Shown in pieces: positions 35,648 to 45,070 of a stretch of DNA of 64,000 nucleotides (positions are counted from its first letter, which is position 1; the number at the start of each line of letters is the position of its first letter). The translations under genes were made by a program, and so were the position numbers. A model generated the notes under the pieces. That model saw only the letters and a program-made list of their open reading frames with translations. It was not told where the DNA came from and made no database searches. The DNA comes from Gammaproteobacteria bacterium (GTDB lineage Bacteria > Pseudomonadota > Gammaproteobacteria > Pseudomonadales > Azotimanducaceae), in the NCBI GenBank assembly GCA_026706665.1, contig JAPOYI010000217.1, forward strand, positions 1-64,000, read 5' to 3'.

Positions 35648-36061
35648 GTGGCGCTGATCACTGTCTTTCTGCTGGGTTTCATCGACATCTTCCTGCCGGT
35701 GCCGATGATCCTCGCCATGGAAGGGCCCATCGAGCCGGCCTTCGTGGTCGTTGGCATATCGGGAGTGGCGAGCAGCCTGTTTTTCGTCTATGGCTCCTGG
35801 CCAATCAGGCGCTGGCTCGTGCGCCGGTACGGCACGGACAGCCTGGTCTTCAGGCGAACGGAGAGGTTCATGGTCAAGTACGGCGCCGTGGGCGTTGGGC
35901 TGCTCGCGCCCATGATCCTCGGGCAGGCGTTGACGGCCGTGGCCGCCGTCGTACTCGGCGCGCCGACGAGGAAACTCGCTGCCTGGATGATTGTGGGTAT
36001 CTGGCTGTGGACAGCCATCTATTACGCGGCCGTCGTGATGGGCGTGTCAGCGATTGGCTGA
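35648..36061 (+). CDS. Small integral membrane protein (small multidrug export/SNARE-associated-like)
   Basis: About 137 residues from GTG 35648, with ATG 35597 as an alternative. Four to five hydrophobic segments are visible: LITVFLLGFIDIFLPVPMIL, FVVVGISGVASSLFFVYGSW, YGAVGVGLLAPMILGQALTA and WMIVGIWLWTAIYYAAVVMG, with a basic loop (RRWLVRRYGTDSLVFRRTER) between the second and third. The pattern resembles small-multidrug-export or DedA-like membrane proteins. No substrate can be proposed. It is separated by 245 bases from the enzyme gene upstream. Confidence 0.58.
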   Translation: MALITVFLLGFIDIFLPVPMILAMEGPIEPAFVVVGISGVASSLFFVYGSWPIRRWLVRRYGTDSLVFRRTERFMVKYGAVGVGLLAPMILGQALTAVAAVVLGAPTRKLAAWMIVGIWLWTAIYYAAVVMGVSAIG

Positions 36062-36117
36062 CCATGATCACAACCGGGCATCGCGTACGGTCCCAGCGGC
36101 CGCCGACGCTACGCCCA

Positions 36118-37617
36118 CTAATGCAGCCGTTCCGGGGCCACTTCGAACTTGTGCCCGTTGACCTCGGCGAAGTAGAGGCGGTCGGCATTTGCCTCAAACC
36201 ATTTCCGCCATTCCGAGGGGGTGTCAAATGACTCCTCCGTGTAGCGGTCGAGCACCCTGCGCGCCAGGGCGTTTTCGCCGTCCTGCTCCAACAGGCTGAT
36301 GGCCACATCCAGGATCATCGGGTCTCGATTCGATGTCTCCAGCGAGGCGGCGTCGTCGTCGACGACATAGGACAATCGCTCGGAACCCGGCACCAGGTAC
36401 TCCACGTTCGCTTCGTAGTACTCGAGGTACTTTTCGAGGTCCGTCCCGAATCGTTCAACCACCTCCGGGGCGAGCCTTCCCAGGATTCTCTGCTCCAGGA
36501 ATTCCTCCTTGGTGGGGATTTCTATCTCCCGAGCCAATATCTGCTGTTCGGCAATCGTGAGTTTCTGGCCGGATTCCTGCTTCTGCCGCAGGAACTCCTC
36601 TTCGCTTTTTTCGGCCGTGCGAAGGAAATCGACGTAGCCCTGGTAGGAGTGCTCGGACTTTGAAGCCCGGTAGGAAACGTCCAGTGCGATGTTGCGTGTG
36701 AACGCGCCCCGCTGCCTGCGCGTATAGGGCTTGTCGCCGTCGAACCGGGCGATATAGTGGATCGCGTTCACGAAGACGAGCTTCGCCTCGTCGGTCATCT
36801 CATCCGGTGCCGCGGCAAACCCCCAGTGAAAGAGATTGCCGTGGCGTCCCAACGCCACCGCATTCGAGAGTTTCGTGTTGACACCGGAGGCAATGACCTC
36901 CGAATCGCCGGCTTCGACAAACCCGTGGCCATGGGAAACCATGCCGATGGGGAATCCATCGCCGTCCTTGTAGCCTTCCGTCTGGACACGCCACATGGGC
37001 AGGGAATCCGGGAGATCGCGTCCGACGTGGTACTCGAAGTAGTTCGACGGCGTTTCCTCTTCGGTGAAGGTCAGTTCAACCCTGTTCGGAACATTGAAGA
37101 CCGGGTGCTCCTGCTCCAGGTCGTGTGCGTGCGCATCGAGGCAGAGGCACAGCCAGTCCATCTTGTATTCGAGCGGCAGACTGACACGGGGGCTCATGGT
37201 GTCGATCAGTATCGCGGCCCGGTCGAATTCGGCTGTCAGGTACAGCGCGGGTTCATAGATCCAGCTTCCGTCCTCGTTCTGTTCGCGTATTGCTTCCTTG
37301 ATCGGCGTGATGTCGTCTCCGAATATGGTGACGTCGTAGCCGTCGGATGCAGCTTCGGTGTATTCGTCCGCAAACACGACGTCGACAACCGAAAAGTGCC
37401 GCGAAAGGAATCGCTCGAAGCCCGGCGTTCGCGCCTTCTTGAATTCGAGCAGGCGATCGGGAGCGGTCTGGAACGTCGATTCCATGTCCGAGAGCTGCGC
37501 GGTTTCGGGGTTTACCCCAACATAAAGCACGCGCAGATCGGACTTTTCGGTGGCAAGCACGGCTGTACACCAACAGGCGGCCAGCAACGTCGGCAGAATG
37601 ACGAACAACTTCCTCAT
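36118..37617 (-). CDS. Secreted hypothetical protein with a ThuA-like C-terminal part of its N-domain
   Basis: The 499-residue protein has a signal peptide (residues 1-22, LFVILPTLLAACWCTAVLAT). Its first 280 residues have the alternating pattern of a glutamine-amidotransferase/ThuA-like fold, including DLRVLYVGVNPE near 27 and GRHGNLFHWGFAAAPDEMTD near 254-273 followed by FVNAIHYIARFDG. The remainder is charged and helical (LGRLAPEVVERFGTDLEKYL). ATG 37617 has gaggagg upstream and overlaps the stop of the DsbD-alpha-like gene as ATGA. Likely exported. Function unknown; pairing with a thiol-exchange-type domain protein suggests an envelope role. Confidence 0.6.
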   Translation of the reverse strand: MRKLFVILPTLLAACWCTAVLATEKSDLRVLYVGVNPETAQLSDMESTFQTAPDRLLEFKKARTPGFERFLSRHFSVVDVVFADEYTEAASDGYDVTIFGDDITPIKEAIREQNEDGSWIYEPALYLTAEFDRAAILIDTMSPRVSLPLEYKMDWLCLCLDAHAHDLEQEHPVFNVPNRVELTFTEEETPSNYFEYHVGRDLPDSLPMWRVQTEGYKDGDGFPIGMVSHGHGFVEAGDSEVIASGVNTKLSNAVALGRHGNLFHWGFAAAPDEMTDEAKLVFVNAIHYIARFDGDKPYTRRQRGAFTRNIALDVSYRASKSEHSYQGYVDFLRTAEKSEEEFLRQKQESGQKLTIAEQQILAREIEIPTKEEFLEQRILGRLAPEVVERFGTDLEKYLEYYEANVEYLVPGSERLSYVVDDDAASLETSNRDPMILDVAISLLEQDGENALARRVLDRYTEESFDTPSEWRKWFEANADRLYFAEVNGHKFEVAPERLH

Positions 37618-38177
37618 GACGAGTCCTCCTCGCTCAACAGGGCCACGGCCAACTGCTGAGTCTTGGTTGTTGGCGGCAGACAGTAGTCCGCATCGCAGAT
37701 TTGATACCTGAGCCCGACAGTGATCGTGGCTTCACCGCTGCCCTGCTCGGAAACGGCCAGTTCTCTGAAGAACAACAAATCATTCGCACCGGATTCGTAG
37801 ATTCGCGTATTGGCTGCTGTCTTGTGCGGAAGGGTCGGAGGCCCGTTCCAGTCATCCACGATCAACAATTCGGGACCGTGCTCCAGGATCAACTCGGTTT
37901 CGATGAACGGCTGCTCGGGAGGTACCTTCGCGTAGATGTACCAACCGGGCATGATGCGCAGCTTCATTGCAGCGACGACGGCATCGCCAGGACCGGGATT
38001 GACCGAGACCGCCGCCGCGCGCATGGAGAGCGGGTCGCGACTGACGGGGGCGGCGGGCTCAAGTTCCAGCACCGCCAACTCGAACCTCTCGAGGCTCAGC
38101 TCATCGGCACTGCTTGCCGCCGGCGGCAGCCAATGAGCAAACCCGATGATCGCCATCAGCAGGATGGGTCGAAACAA
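37614..38177 (-). CDS. DsbD N-terminal (alpha) domain-like periplasmic protein
   Basis: The 187-residue protein has a signal peptide (ILLMAIIGFAHWLPPAASSA) and then resembles the N-terminal domain of DsbD: MKLRIMPGWYIYAKVPPEQP near residues 71-90 and LRYQICDADYCLPPTTKTQQ near 157-176, which holds the two Cys residues in the same place as the redox pair of DsbD-alpha. It lacks the membrane and C-terminal thioredoxin domains of full DsbD, so it would receive electrons from another protein. The start is TTG 38177 or the ATG seven codons later. It overlaps the next gene by 4 nt. Confidence 0.75.
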   Translation of the reverse strand: MFRPILLMAIIGFAHWLPPAASSADELSLERFELAVLELEPAAPVSRDPLSMRAAAVSVNPGPGDAVVAAMKLRIMPGWYIYAKVPPEQPFIETELILEHGPELLIVDDWNGPPTLPHKTAANTRIYESGANDLLFFRELAVSEQGSGEATITVGLRYQICDADYCLPPTTKTQQLAVALLSEEDSS

Positions 38178-38189
38178 ATGGAAGCACCT

Positions 38190-40076
38190 TCAGCCTTGCA
38201 GGTCGGTTATAGCGGAGATGCCGGCGATCCGCCATTGCTCCTCGCGGTTGCCCACGAGAAAGACGGAGTTGACGGTTCCGCCGGCCTGGCCGCTGGCCGT
38301 CACGCTCACGACCACGCCGCGGGAACCCATCTGGGCAGCGCGTACCTCGCTTGCTTCGTTCCTGTCGGTCATCGCGGCGAACCTTTCGCGGGCAGCGGCG
38401 GCATCCTCGAACTGCTCCACTTCGCCGGTGCCGACTTCGGTCAGCGGATAGCTGCAGTGGCGCGCGCAGGCATCGAACTCGCCGCTCGCGAGCGCCGCAT
38501 GGAATCGTTCGACGACGCCCACCGCCGCCGCCGCGGCGTCCTCGTAACTCTCGTTCTCGTCGAACGAGTCGACGCCGAAGCGGGCCTGGATGCCCCAGCG
38601 TTCGCCGAGTCGCGTGAGAACGTAGGTCACGCGATTGGAGAGAATCGGCTCGTCGTCGATGTTGTAACGCGTCCAGCCGCCTGCAAGGTGAACCTTGTCC
38701 GGCGACTCGTGCAGCCGCATGGGCTCGGCGCCGCGCGACAGCACCCAGCCGGTGGCCTCCCTCGCGTCCCACGAGGCGTTCGATGCGTAGGCTTCGGGCG
38801 TCTCGAAGTATGCGGTTCCCGTCGGCGCCGCAACGCGAACGTGGGGATAGCTCATGACATCGGCCCAGCGCTCGGCGTCCTTGGCGCGATCGGCGCGGAA
38901 GAACTCCCAGTAGGCATCCTCCGGCGATGAGAAGCTCGCGGTTCTGCTGCCCGTCGCGGGGGCTTCCGCCCGCTTCGGCTCGATGATCCCGAGTTCGATC
39001 GACGTCTCGATGACCGCGCGGATCGTGTCCTCCACGGGGCGGATGGTCGCACCCAGGACCGACTTGGCCTTCTTGCAGTCGTTCACCCCGTTGGCCTCTA
39101 CGGTGATGCGTTCGCCGCTGCTGGTCACCGTCGCTGGTTCGCCCAGCACGAACGCGGGGAAGTACTCGTGGATGAGCGCCCTGACCTCCGTGCCGAGGCG
39201 GAGCGCGGAACGGCCGCCCGTGCCGTGCATCACGTAGCGGGGACCTCCGTGGGTTGCCCCGTGATCGACGGCTGACTCTGCCGCCAGGCGCTCTGCCTTC
39301 ACCAGGTCTCGGACATCGATGATGTCGTAGTACATATCGTACTTGGATGGCCAGGCGGTGGGGAGGCCCGCGGCGATGCGCCCAAGTTGTTCTATCCACT
39401 GCCCGACCTGGGCCCTGAACAGGATGGGGCCGCAGATCATGGCGGGCGCCAGGGTGATCGCGTCCCACTTGCCGCCGCTCTCGTCCGCCGCCGCGTTGAC
39501 GAGGCGCTCGGTATCGACCTTGCTTCTCGCGTAGGCATTGCGGGGGCTCTCCCAGACTTCGGGTTCGATTCCTTCGTAGGCCCAGTCGGTCTCCGTCCAC
39601 TCGTAATCCGGGGCAGAGGTGCGGCGCGTATGCCTGGAGCCGCGCACTGCAGCCATGGAACTCGTGTAAAGCAGGCGCCTCACGCTGCCGCTGGCGTTAA
39701 TGGCGTCGATGATGTTCTGCGTGCCGATGACGCCGCCGTTGAAGACGTCCATCGACGTGTCGCCGCTGCCGAGGGGCTGGGATTCCAGGTTGGCGGAGTT
39801 GCCGAGCACGGCGGCGGTGTGGAAGACCGCGGTGCAGCCGTCGAACGCGGCGTGGTAGGACCCCGGCGTGAACAGGTCGCAGCCGTCGATGATCTCGACG
39901 CGGGGCAGGCCCTTCAGGTAATCGACGCAGTCCTTTCCGCGCCACGAGTGCGCATCCCGGATGCAGGCGCGAACCTGGTATCCCTGGAGTACGAGTTCAC
40001 GGACCATGTGTCCGCCGGTGAACCCCGAGCAGCCGGTGACCGCTACGGGGCCGTCGAGGGGAGATATTGCAGGCAT
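38190..40076 (-). CDS. NAD-dependent epimerase/dehydratase with C-terminal SnoaL-like domain
   Basis: The 628-residue protein joins an extended SDR enzyme to an added C-terminal half. Residues 1-375 form the SDR: Rossmann motif VAVTGCSGFTGGHMVREL near 11-28, and the active-site NAYARSKVDTERLVN with Tyr-x3-Lys near 180. After an Ala-rich linker (EAPATGSRTASFSSPEDAYW) come about 230 residues that look like two SnoaL/NTF2-like units (AYWEFFRADRAKDAERWADV and VVERFHAALASGEFDACARH). The upstream paralogue lacks this extension. ATG 40076 follows ggaactgatcc. The fusion could add an isomerase or binding function. Confidence 0.82.
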   Translation of the reverse strand: MPAISPLDGPVAVTGCSGFTGGHMVRELVLQGYQVRACIRDAHSWRGKDCVDYLKGLPRVEIIDGCDLFTPGSYHAAFDGCTAVFHTAAVLGNSANLESQPLGSGDTSMDVFNGGVIGTQNIIDAINASGSVRRLLYTSSMAAVRGSRHTRRTSAPDYEWTETDWAYEGIEPEVWESPRNAYARSKVDTERLVNAAADESGGKWDAITLAPAMICGPILFRAQVGQWIEQLGRIAAGLPTAWPSKYDMYYDIIDVRDLVKAERLAAESAVDHGATHGGPRYVMHGTGGRSALRLGTEVRALIHEYFPAFVLGEPATVTSSGERITVEANGVNDCKKAKSVLGATIRPVEDTIRAVIETSIELGIIEPKRAEAPATGSRTASFSSPEDAYWEFFRADRAKDAERWADVMSYPHVRVAAPTGTAYFETPEAYASNASWDAREATGWVLSRGAEPMRLHESPDKVHLAGGWTRYNIDDEPILSNRVTYVLTRLGERWGIQARFGVDSFDENESYEDAAAAAVGVVERFHAALASGEFDACARHCSYPLTEVGTGEVEQFEDAAAARERFAAMTDRNEASEVRAAQMGSRGVVVSVTASGQAGGTVNSVFLVGNREEQWRIAGISAITDLQG

Positions 40077-40161
40077 GGATCAGTTCCTGTGTCGTGAATC
40101 TGGTCTGGCGTTTGGATGGATGGCACCGTTCCTGGGCATGTCGGGCAACTTCGCGGTCACG

Positions 40162-41295
40162 CTACTTGTCGCGGGCGGGCCCGGCAAGCTGCGGCTCTAT
40201 GATCCCGAGTTCGATCGACGTTTCCACGATCGCCCGGATCGTATCCTCCACCGGACGTATGGTCGCGCCCAATACCGACTTGGCCTTCTTGCAGTCGTTG
40301 ACCGCAGTGGCCCGCGCGACCGTGACGGGTTCGCCGTCGGCGGTCACCGTCGCCGGTTTTCCCAGCACGAAGGCGGGGAAGTACTCGTGGATGATCGCCC
40401 TGACCTCGGTCCCGAGCCGTAGCGCCGAGCGGCCGCCGGTGCCGTGCATGATGTAGCGGTTGCCGCCGGTCGTTGCGCGGTGGTCCACGGATGATTCCGC
40501 CGCCAGTCGATGTGCCTTCACCAGGTCCCGGACATCGATGATGTTGTAGTAGTGGTCGTAGGTCGACAGCCATGTCGTCCCAAGGCTGCTGGCGATGCGT
40601 CCGATCTGTTCGATCCACTGACCGACCTGGGCCTTGAACAGGACGGGTCCGCAGATCATCGCGGGGAGGAGGGTGACCGCATCCCACCTTCCGCCGCTCG
40701 CATCCGCGGCGTTGTTGATCAGTTGCTCCGTTTCCACCTTGCTCCTCGCGTAGGCGTTGGCCGGGCTTTGCCAGATCTCGGGGTCGATCCCTTCGAACGC
40801 CCAGTCGGTTTCCGTCCACTCGTAGCCCGCGGGAACAATGCGGCGGCCTTCCCCTATCCCGTTCACGGCGGCCATCGAACTCGTGTAGACGAGACGCCTG
40901 ACGCTGCCGCTTGCATTGACGGCGTCGACGACGTTCCGTGTGCCGATGACGCCGCCATTGAAGATGTCCGTCGACCTGTCGCCGCTCCCCAGCGGCTGGG
41001 ACTTCCCGTCCGCGGAGTTGCCGAGGACGGCGGCGGTGTGGAAGACAGCGGTGCAGCCCTGAAACGCGGCGTCGTAAGACCCCGGCGTGAACAGGTCGCA
41101 GCCATCGACGATCTCGACGCGCGGAAGGCGGCCCAGGTAGTCGGCGCAGTCCTTGCCGCGCCACGAGTTCGCATCGCGGATGCAGGCGCGGACCCGGTAT
41201 CCCTGGATCGCCAGTTCGCGGACCATGTGGCCGCCCGTGTTCCCGGAGCAGCCGGTGACCGCCACGGGACCGTCGAGAGGAGATATTGCAGGCAT
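40162..41295 (-). CDS. NAD-dependent epimerase/dehydratase, short paralogue
   Basis: The 377-residue extended SDR is nearly the same as the first 375 residues of the next gene: both start MPAISPLDGPVAVTGCSG, both have the NAYARSKVETE/NAYARSKVDTE active site and RPVEDTIRA near the end. The leader sequences also match (ggaactgaacc and ggaactgatcc), so the tandem duplication included the ribosome-binding region. This copy ends after the SDR domain (EPQLAGPARDK). It follows the PhyH gene by 3 nt and is probably in one operon with it and the MFS gene. Confidence 0.87.
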   Translation of the reverse strand: MPAISPLDGPVAVTGCSGNTGGHMVRELAIQGYRVRACIRDANSWRGKDCADYLGRLPRVEIVDGCDLFTPGSYDAAFQGCTAVFHTAAVLGNSADGKSQPLGSGDRSTDIFNGGVIGTRNVVDAVNASGSVRRLVYTSSMAAVNGIGEGRRIVPAGYEWTETDWAFEGIDPEIWQSPANAYARSKVETEQLINNAADASGGRWDAVTLLPAMICGPVLFKAQVGQWIEQIGRIASSLGTTWLSTYDHYYNIIDVRDLVKAHRLAAESSVDHRATTGGNRYIMHGTGGRSALRLGTEVRAIIHEYFPAFVLGKPATVTADGEPVTVARATAVNDCKKAKSVLGATIRPVEDTIRAIVETSIELGIIEPQLAGPARDK

Positions 41296-41298
41296 GGT

Positions 41299-42138
41299 TC
41301 AGTTCCTTTGTTGGGAAGCCGGTTTGGCGTCCGGATTGATAACGACCCCGTCCTTGAGCACCTCGAGCGGATGCCGTCCGTCGACGCCCAGGCCGAAGCG
41401 ATGGTAGCCGAGCAGGCGCTGCAGCGTCTCCGGCAGTTCCCGCGCGATTTCGCGCGGCACGGCGAGCAGCTGGATCTCCTGCGGCCGCAGGTGGGTCACG
41501 ATGTGGCTCATGAAGAAGCCCATCCGCTCGCGGTCCTTCGAGGGATTCGCCCCGCCGCCGTGCCAGAGTCCGCCCTCCCACATCAGCAACGTCCCCGAGC
41601 GCATGGTCACCTGCATCGTCTCGATGTCCTGGTCGATCTCGCGGTCGTGCCACTTGTGGCTATAGGGGACGACGTGCGTGGCGCCGTTCTCTAGGTCGAA
41701 GTCGTCGAGGGCGATGAGCGCGTTGCAGAGGAAGTGCGGGTGCGGCCGGGGAATCGGCCAGAGCCCGTCGTCCTGGTGCAGGATCTGGCGCTTCTCGCCG
41801 GGCAGCACGTTGAAGAGCGTGGTGACATTGATCTGGCTGTACTTGCCTATCACGCCCTCGACCAGGGTCCGGACCCGCGCGTCGAGGAACAGGTAGTCGA
41901 CGGCGCGGGTCTTGGCGAGCAGGTTGTGCGCGCGCCACGTCCTCCCGGTGGCGCCGAGGCCGAATGCGCGGGTGATGGGCACTTCGGTGTTGAAGGCGTG
42001 ACGCAGGCGCGCGACTTCGTCCGGCGTGATGAAGTCGGGAATGATCGTGTAGCCCTGGTCTTCGATCTCGGCGACCCGTTGGGTGATGTTGTCGCCGTCG
42101 TCGTCGACGTCTCCCGCTTCCGTGATCGCGTCAGTCAC
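41299..42138 (-). CDS. Phytanoyl-CoA dioxygenase (PhyH) family protein
   Basis: The 279-residue protein is a Fe(II)/2-oxoglutarate oxygenase of the PhyH type. Its iron ligands are visible as HQD in RQILHQDDGLWPIPRPHPHF near residues 118-137 and the distal His in MWEGGLWHGGGANPSKDRER near 188-207. An Arg in the last motif would hold 2-oxoglutarate. It starts with GTG 42138, overlapping the MFS stop by 4 nt as GTGA. The substrate is unknown; the surrounding epimerases and transporter suggest processing of an imported molecule. Confidence 0.88.
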   Translation of the reverse strand: MTDAITEAGDVDDDGDNITQRVAEIEDQGYTIIPDFITPDEVARLRHAFNTEVPITRAFGLGATGRTWRAHNLLAKTRAVDYLFLDARVRTLVEGVIGKYSQINVTTLFNVLPGEKRQILHQDDGLWPIPRPHPHFLCNALIALDDFDLENGATHVVPYSHKWHDREIDQDIETMQVTMRSGTLLMWEGGLWHGGGANPSKDRERMGFFMSHIVTHLRPQEIQLLAVPREIARELPETLQRLLGYHRFGLGVDGRHPLEVLKDGVVINPDAKPASQQRN

Positions 42139-43505
42139 GCTCTGACCCCAGATGAAACGCGGGAGGGGGCCATGAGCCGACCAAGGCGGCGCGTATGGGA
42201 AGCCTGGTCGAAGAACACGAGTGACAGGGCAGCCAGGCCCAGCAATCCTCCCATGATCAGGAAGTCCTGACTGTAGCTCAGTTCATCCGCAACCGGCGCG
42301 AACAGCAGCCCGCCGACGGTGCGACTCACGTTCGCCAGCGCCATGTAGACGGAGAACTGGGTCGCGGCCACGGCCGTCCAGCACAGGTTCATGAACAGGG
42401 CAATGATCGCTACGAAGATGAGCTGACTCGCAACGGCGCCCACAAGGTACAGGACGACGATGAATACCATGTCCTGCCAGAATTCGGTGAGCAGGCCCGC
42501 CGCGACATGACACATCGCACTGACGACCAGGGAGAGCATGAGGAACCGCTTCGCCCCCTGCCGGTCGATGAGGGGACCAAGCAGGACGCCGACGACCGCC
42601 GCGATCAGACCCAGCAAGCTGATGAACTGGCTGTATTCGGCCGCCGTCACGCCGATTTCGTCCACCGCGAACTTCGGGAGTACCGCTACCGCGATGCCGT
42701 CCCGGACGCGGTTCAGGAACTCAACGGCGATAAGCAGCAGGCTCATCGGGAGAAACAGGACGCGAACGAGGTCCCGAAAGATATCGACGATACCCAATTC
42801 GGCGACCTCCCCCCGCGCGGCAGCCTCTCCGGGCGTCCATGGCAGCCTGCGTTCGCCGGGCCGCTCCCGCACGACGGCGACCAGGACGAAGATGGCCGCT
42901 ACCGTGACCGCGCAAACCAGGGCCGTGACGGGGAGACCGACCAGGGGAAGCAGCGTTCCGCACAATGCGCCGTAGGCGGAGAATCCGGCGACCTGTCCCG
43001 CCGCCATGAACGCGTTGGCCCTGCCGCGTTCGCCTTCCGGCAGGATATCGATGGCCATGCCGTCCACGGCGACATCCTGGGTCGCGGAGAACGCGTTGAT
43101 GACGAACCCCATCGCCATGAATGGCAGCAGGAATTCCGGGTCCATGTCTCCCATGGCCGCCAGCGCCAGAAAGGAAACCACCAAGCCGCCCTGCGCGCCC
43201 ATGACCCATGGACGCCGGAATCCCATCGGCAGGAACTTGAACCGGTCCATGAACGGGCCGGCGATGAGCTTGAACCCCCATGGCGCCGAGACGATTGCCG
43301 CGAACCGCGCCAGGTCGCCGACGGTCGCGCCTTCTTGGGCAAGCCACGCCGGAATGGCGACCGACAGAAGCCCGATGGGGACGCCCTGGGCGAAATAGAA
43401 CGCGCAGAATGCGCCGAACCGCAGCCAGCGCGACTCGCTCAGGATCAGGGATTCGCGTCCATAGTGCTGTTGGCGGGAGGATGCCGCCGGGCCGTTTCGT
43501 TGCAC
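42135..43505 (-). CDS. MFS transporter
   Basis: The 456-residue protein is a twelve-helix major facilitator of an AmpG/acetyl-CoA-transporter-like type. The first helix FGAFCAFYFAQGVPIGLLSV near residues 30-49 and the loop FIAGPF-like motif (GFKLIAGPFMDRFKFLPMGF near 77-96) with RRPWVMGAQ are family-like. ATQDVAVDGMAIDILPEGER near 141-160 is a further AmpG-like signature. It starts at GTG 43505 and overlaps the PhyH gene. It heads a leftward operon MFS-PhyH-epimerase-epimerase. The cargo is unknown. Confidence 0.85.
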   Translation of the reverse strand: MQRNGPAASSRQQHYGRESLILSESRWLRFGAFCAFYFAQGVPIGLLSVAIPAWLAQEGATVGDLARFAAIVSAPWGFKLIAGPFMDRFKFLPMGFRRPWVMGAQGGLVVSFLALAAMGDMDPEFLLPFMAMGFVINAFSATQDVAVDGMAIDILPEGERGRANAFMAAGQVAGFSAYGALCGTLLPLVGLPVTALVCAVTVAAIFVLVAVVRERPGERRLPWTPGEAAARGEVAELGIVDIFRDLVRVLFLPMSLLLIAVEFLNRVRDGIAVAVLPKFAVDEIGVTAAEYSQFISLLGLIAAVVGVLLGPLIDRQGAKRFLMLSLVVSAMCHVAAGLLTEFWQDMVFIVVLYLVGAVASQLIFVAIIALFMNLCWTAVAATQFSVYMALANVSRTVGGLLFAPVADELSYSQDFLIMGGLLGLAALSLVFFDQASHTRRLGRLMAPSRVSSGVRA

Positions 43506-43617
43506 GTCAGTTGCTATCCCGCTGGTCGTGGAGAATCATGCGATCCATTCGGGACGCGTTATTCATGGGGTGGCGCGGGAGTGTAAGCTTTTCGGCCTTG
43601 TTCTGGGGAGGTAGTGC

Positions 43618-44622
43618 ATGAAGCTCGGAGTGGGAATCGGGCCGCTCGGACCGGCGGGAGGCGCGAGGATCGTCGAACTGGCCAGGGAAGCCGAATCCCT
43701 CGGCTACGACACGATCTGGACATCGGAGATCTATGGCTCGGACTGCTTCACGCCGCTCGCGTGGGTTGGGGCGAACACGGAGCGCATCAATCTGGGCACG
43801 TCCATCATGCAGATTTCAGCTCGGACACCGGCGAGCGCGGCCATGCACGCGGTGTCCCTCGATTACCTGTCGAACGGCCGCCTGATCCTCGGCATCGGCG
43901 TCTCCGGTCCGCAGGTGGTGGAGGGCTGGTACGGAGAGCCGTATCCGAGACCCCTGGAGCGCACCCGCGAATGGATGTTGATCTTCCGCCAGATCGTAGC
44001 CAGGCGGGATCCGGTTTCCTTCGAGGGCAAGCACTACCAACTGCCGATGCCCGGCGGCACGGGGCTCGGCAAGCCGCTGAAGCTCATCTTGCACCCGGTT
44101 CGCGAGCACATCCCGGTCTACCTCGGGGCGGAAGGGCCGAAGAACGTGGCCCTGGGCGCCGAGGTCTGCGACGGCTGGCTACCGATGTTCCTCTCGCCCT
44201 ACCGCATGCGGGAGATGTACAAGGACGCGCTTGCCATACGGAACAGGGACTTCGAGATTGCGGCGGGCGCGACCGTCATCATCGACGACGATGTTGACCG
44301 CGCACTGGACCAGGTCAGGCGGAACGTCGGCTTCTACGTCGGCGGCATGGGCGCGAAGACCTTCAACGTGCACAAGGATCACATCACGCGCATGGGCTTT
44401 GGCGCCGAGGCCGAACGCATCCAGGAGCTGTTCCTCGCCGGCCGCAGGGACGACGCCATGGCGGCCGTGCCCCGGGAGTTGTGCGACGAGATCTCCCTGG
44501 TCGGCCCGAAGGAGCGGATCCGCGATCGGTTGCAGGTCTGGAAGGAGAGCCCGGTGACGATGCTGAAGATCGGCTCCTCGAACCCGGAAACGCTGCGGTT
44601 CATGGCGGAAGAGCTGCTGTAA
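43618..44622 (+). CDS. Luciferase-like monooxygenase (LLM class F420- or flavin-dependent oxidoreductase)
   Basis: The 334-residue protein has the LLM barrel features: MKLGVGIGPLGPAG at the start, ELAREAESLGYDTIWTSEIY near residues 20-39, INLGTSIMQISARTPASAAM near 57-76, DYLSNGRLILGIGVSG near 82-97 and IPVYLGAEGPKNVALGAEVC near 162-181. These are typical of F420-dependent class members. ATG 43618 has ggggaggt upstream. It is divergent from the MFS operon and sits just before an insertion-sequence remnant. The cofactor and substrate are not certain. Confidence 0.87.
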   Translation: MKLGVGIGPLGPAGGARIVELAREAESLGYDTIWTSEIYGSDCFTPLAWVGANTERINLGTSIMQISARTPASAAMHAVSLDYLSNGRLILGIGVSGPQVVEGWYGEPYPRPLERTREWMLIFRQIVARRDPVSFEGKHYQLPMPGGTGLGKPLKLILHPVREHIPVYLGAEGPKNVALGAEVCDGWLPMFLSPYRMREMYKDALAIRNRDFEIAAGATVIIDDDVDRALDQVRRNVGFYVGGMGAKTFNVHKDHITRMGFGAEAERIQELFLAGRRDDAMAAVPRELCDEISLVGPKERIRDRLQVWKESPVTMLKIGSSNPETLRFMAEELL

Positions 44623-44705
44623 CGCCCGAATCCCACTTCGGCACGGAGAAGTCAGAGCCTCGGCGTTCGCTCAGGCTCGCATGGAACGAATCTCCGTTCG
44701 TCTCT

Positions 44706-45070
44706 TTAGCCGCTCACCTGCTTCGTCGCCCGCGCGTTCACCAGATGCACCTCGAAGCCCGCCCGGTCGAGCACCTCGAACACCGGTATCCAGTACACCC
44801 CCGTCGACTCCATCGCCACCTCGCGCACCCCGCACGACGCCAGCCATTCCGACATCCTCTCGAGGTCCGCCCGCACGACGCCAGCCATTCCGACATCCTC
44901 TCCAGGTCCGCCGTGAACGTGCCGAAGTTGCGCACCGGCTCCTCGAACCGCGCGCCGTCCACCGCCACGTAGTGCCTGCGCTTGCCGATGTCGATCCCCG
45001 CGCAGTCCGGATGCATCACCCGCAGATTCTCGGCGCCCTTCTTGCCAGCCACCTTCAATTCCTCCACCAT
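44706..45070 (-). pseudogene. IS110-family transposase remnant
   Basis: The minus strand encodes the N-terminal part of an IS110-type (DEDD) transposase: VMHPDCAGIDIGKRRHYVAV with the first catalytic Asp, then NFGTFTADLERMSEWLASCG. A 41-bp tandem duplication (44831-44871 and 44872-44912) then shifts the frame; the next frame resumes at REVAMESTGVYWIPVFEVLD and stops after NARATKQVSG, where the family normally goes on for some 200 more residues. It is therefore truncated and frameshifted. An inverted copy of the 89-bp repeat lies beside it. Confidence 0.85.
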
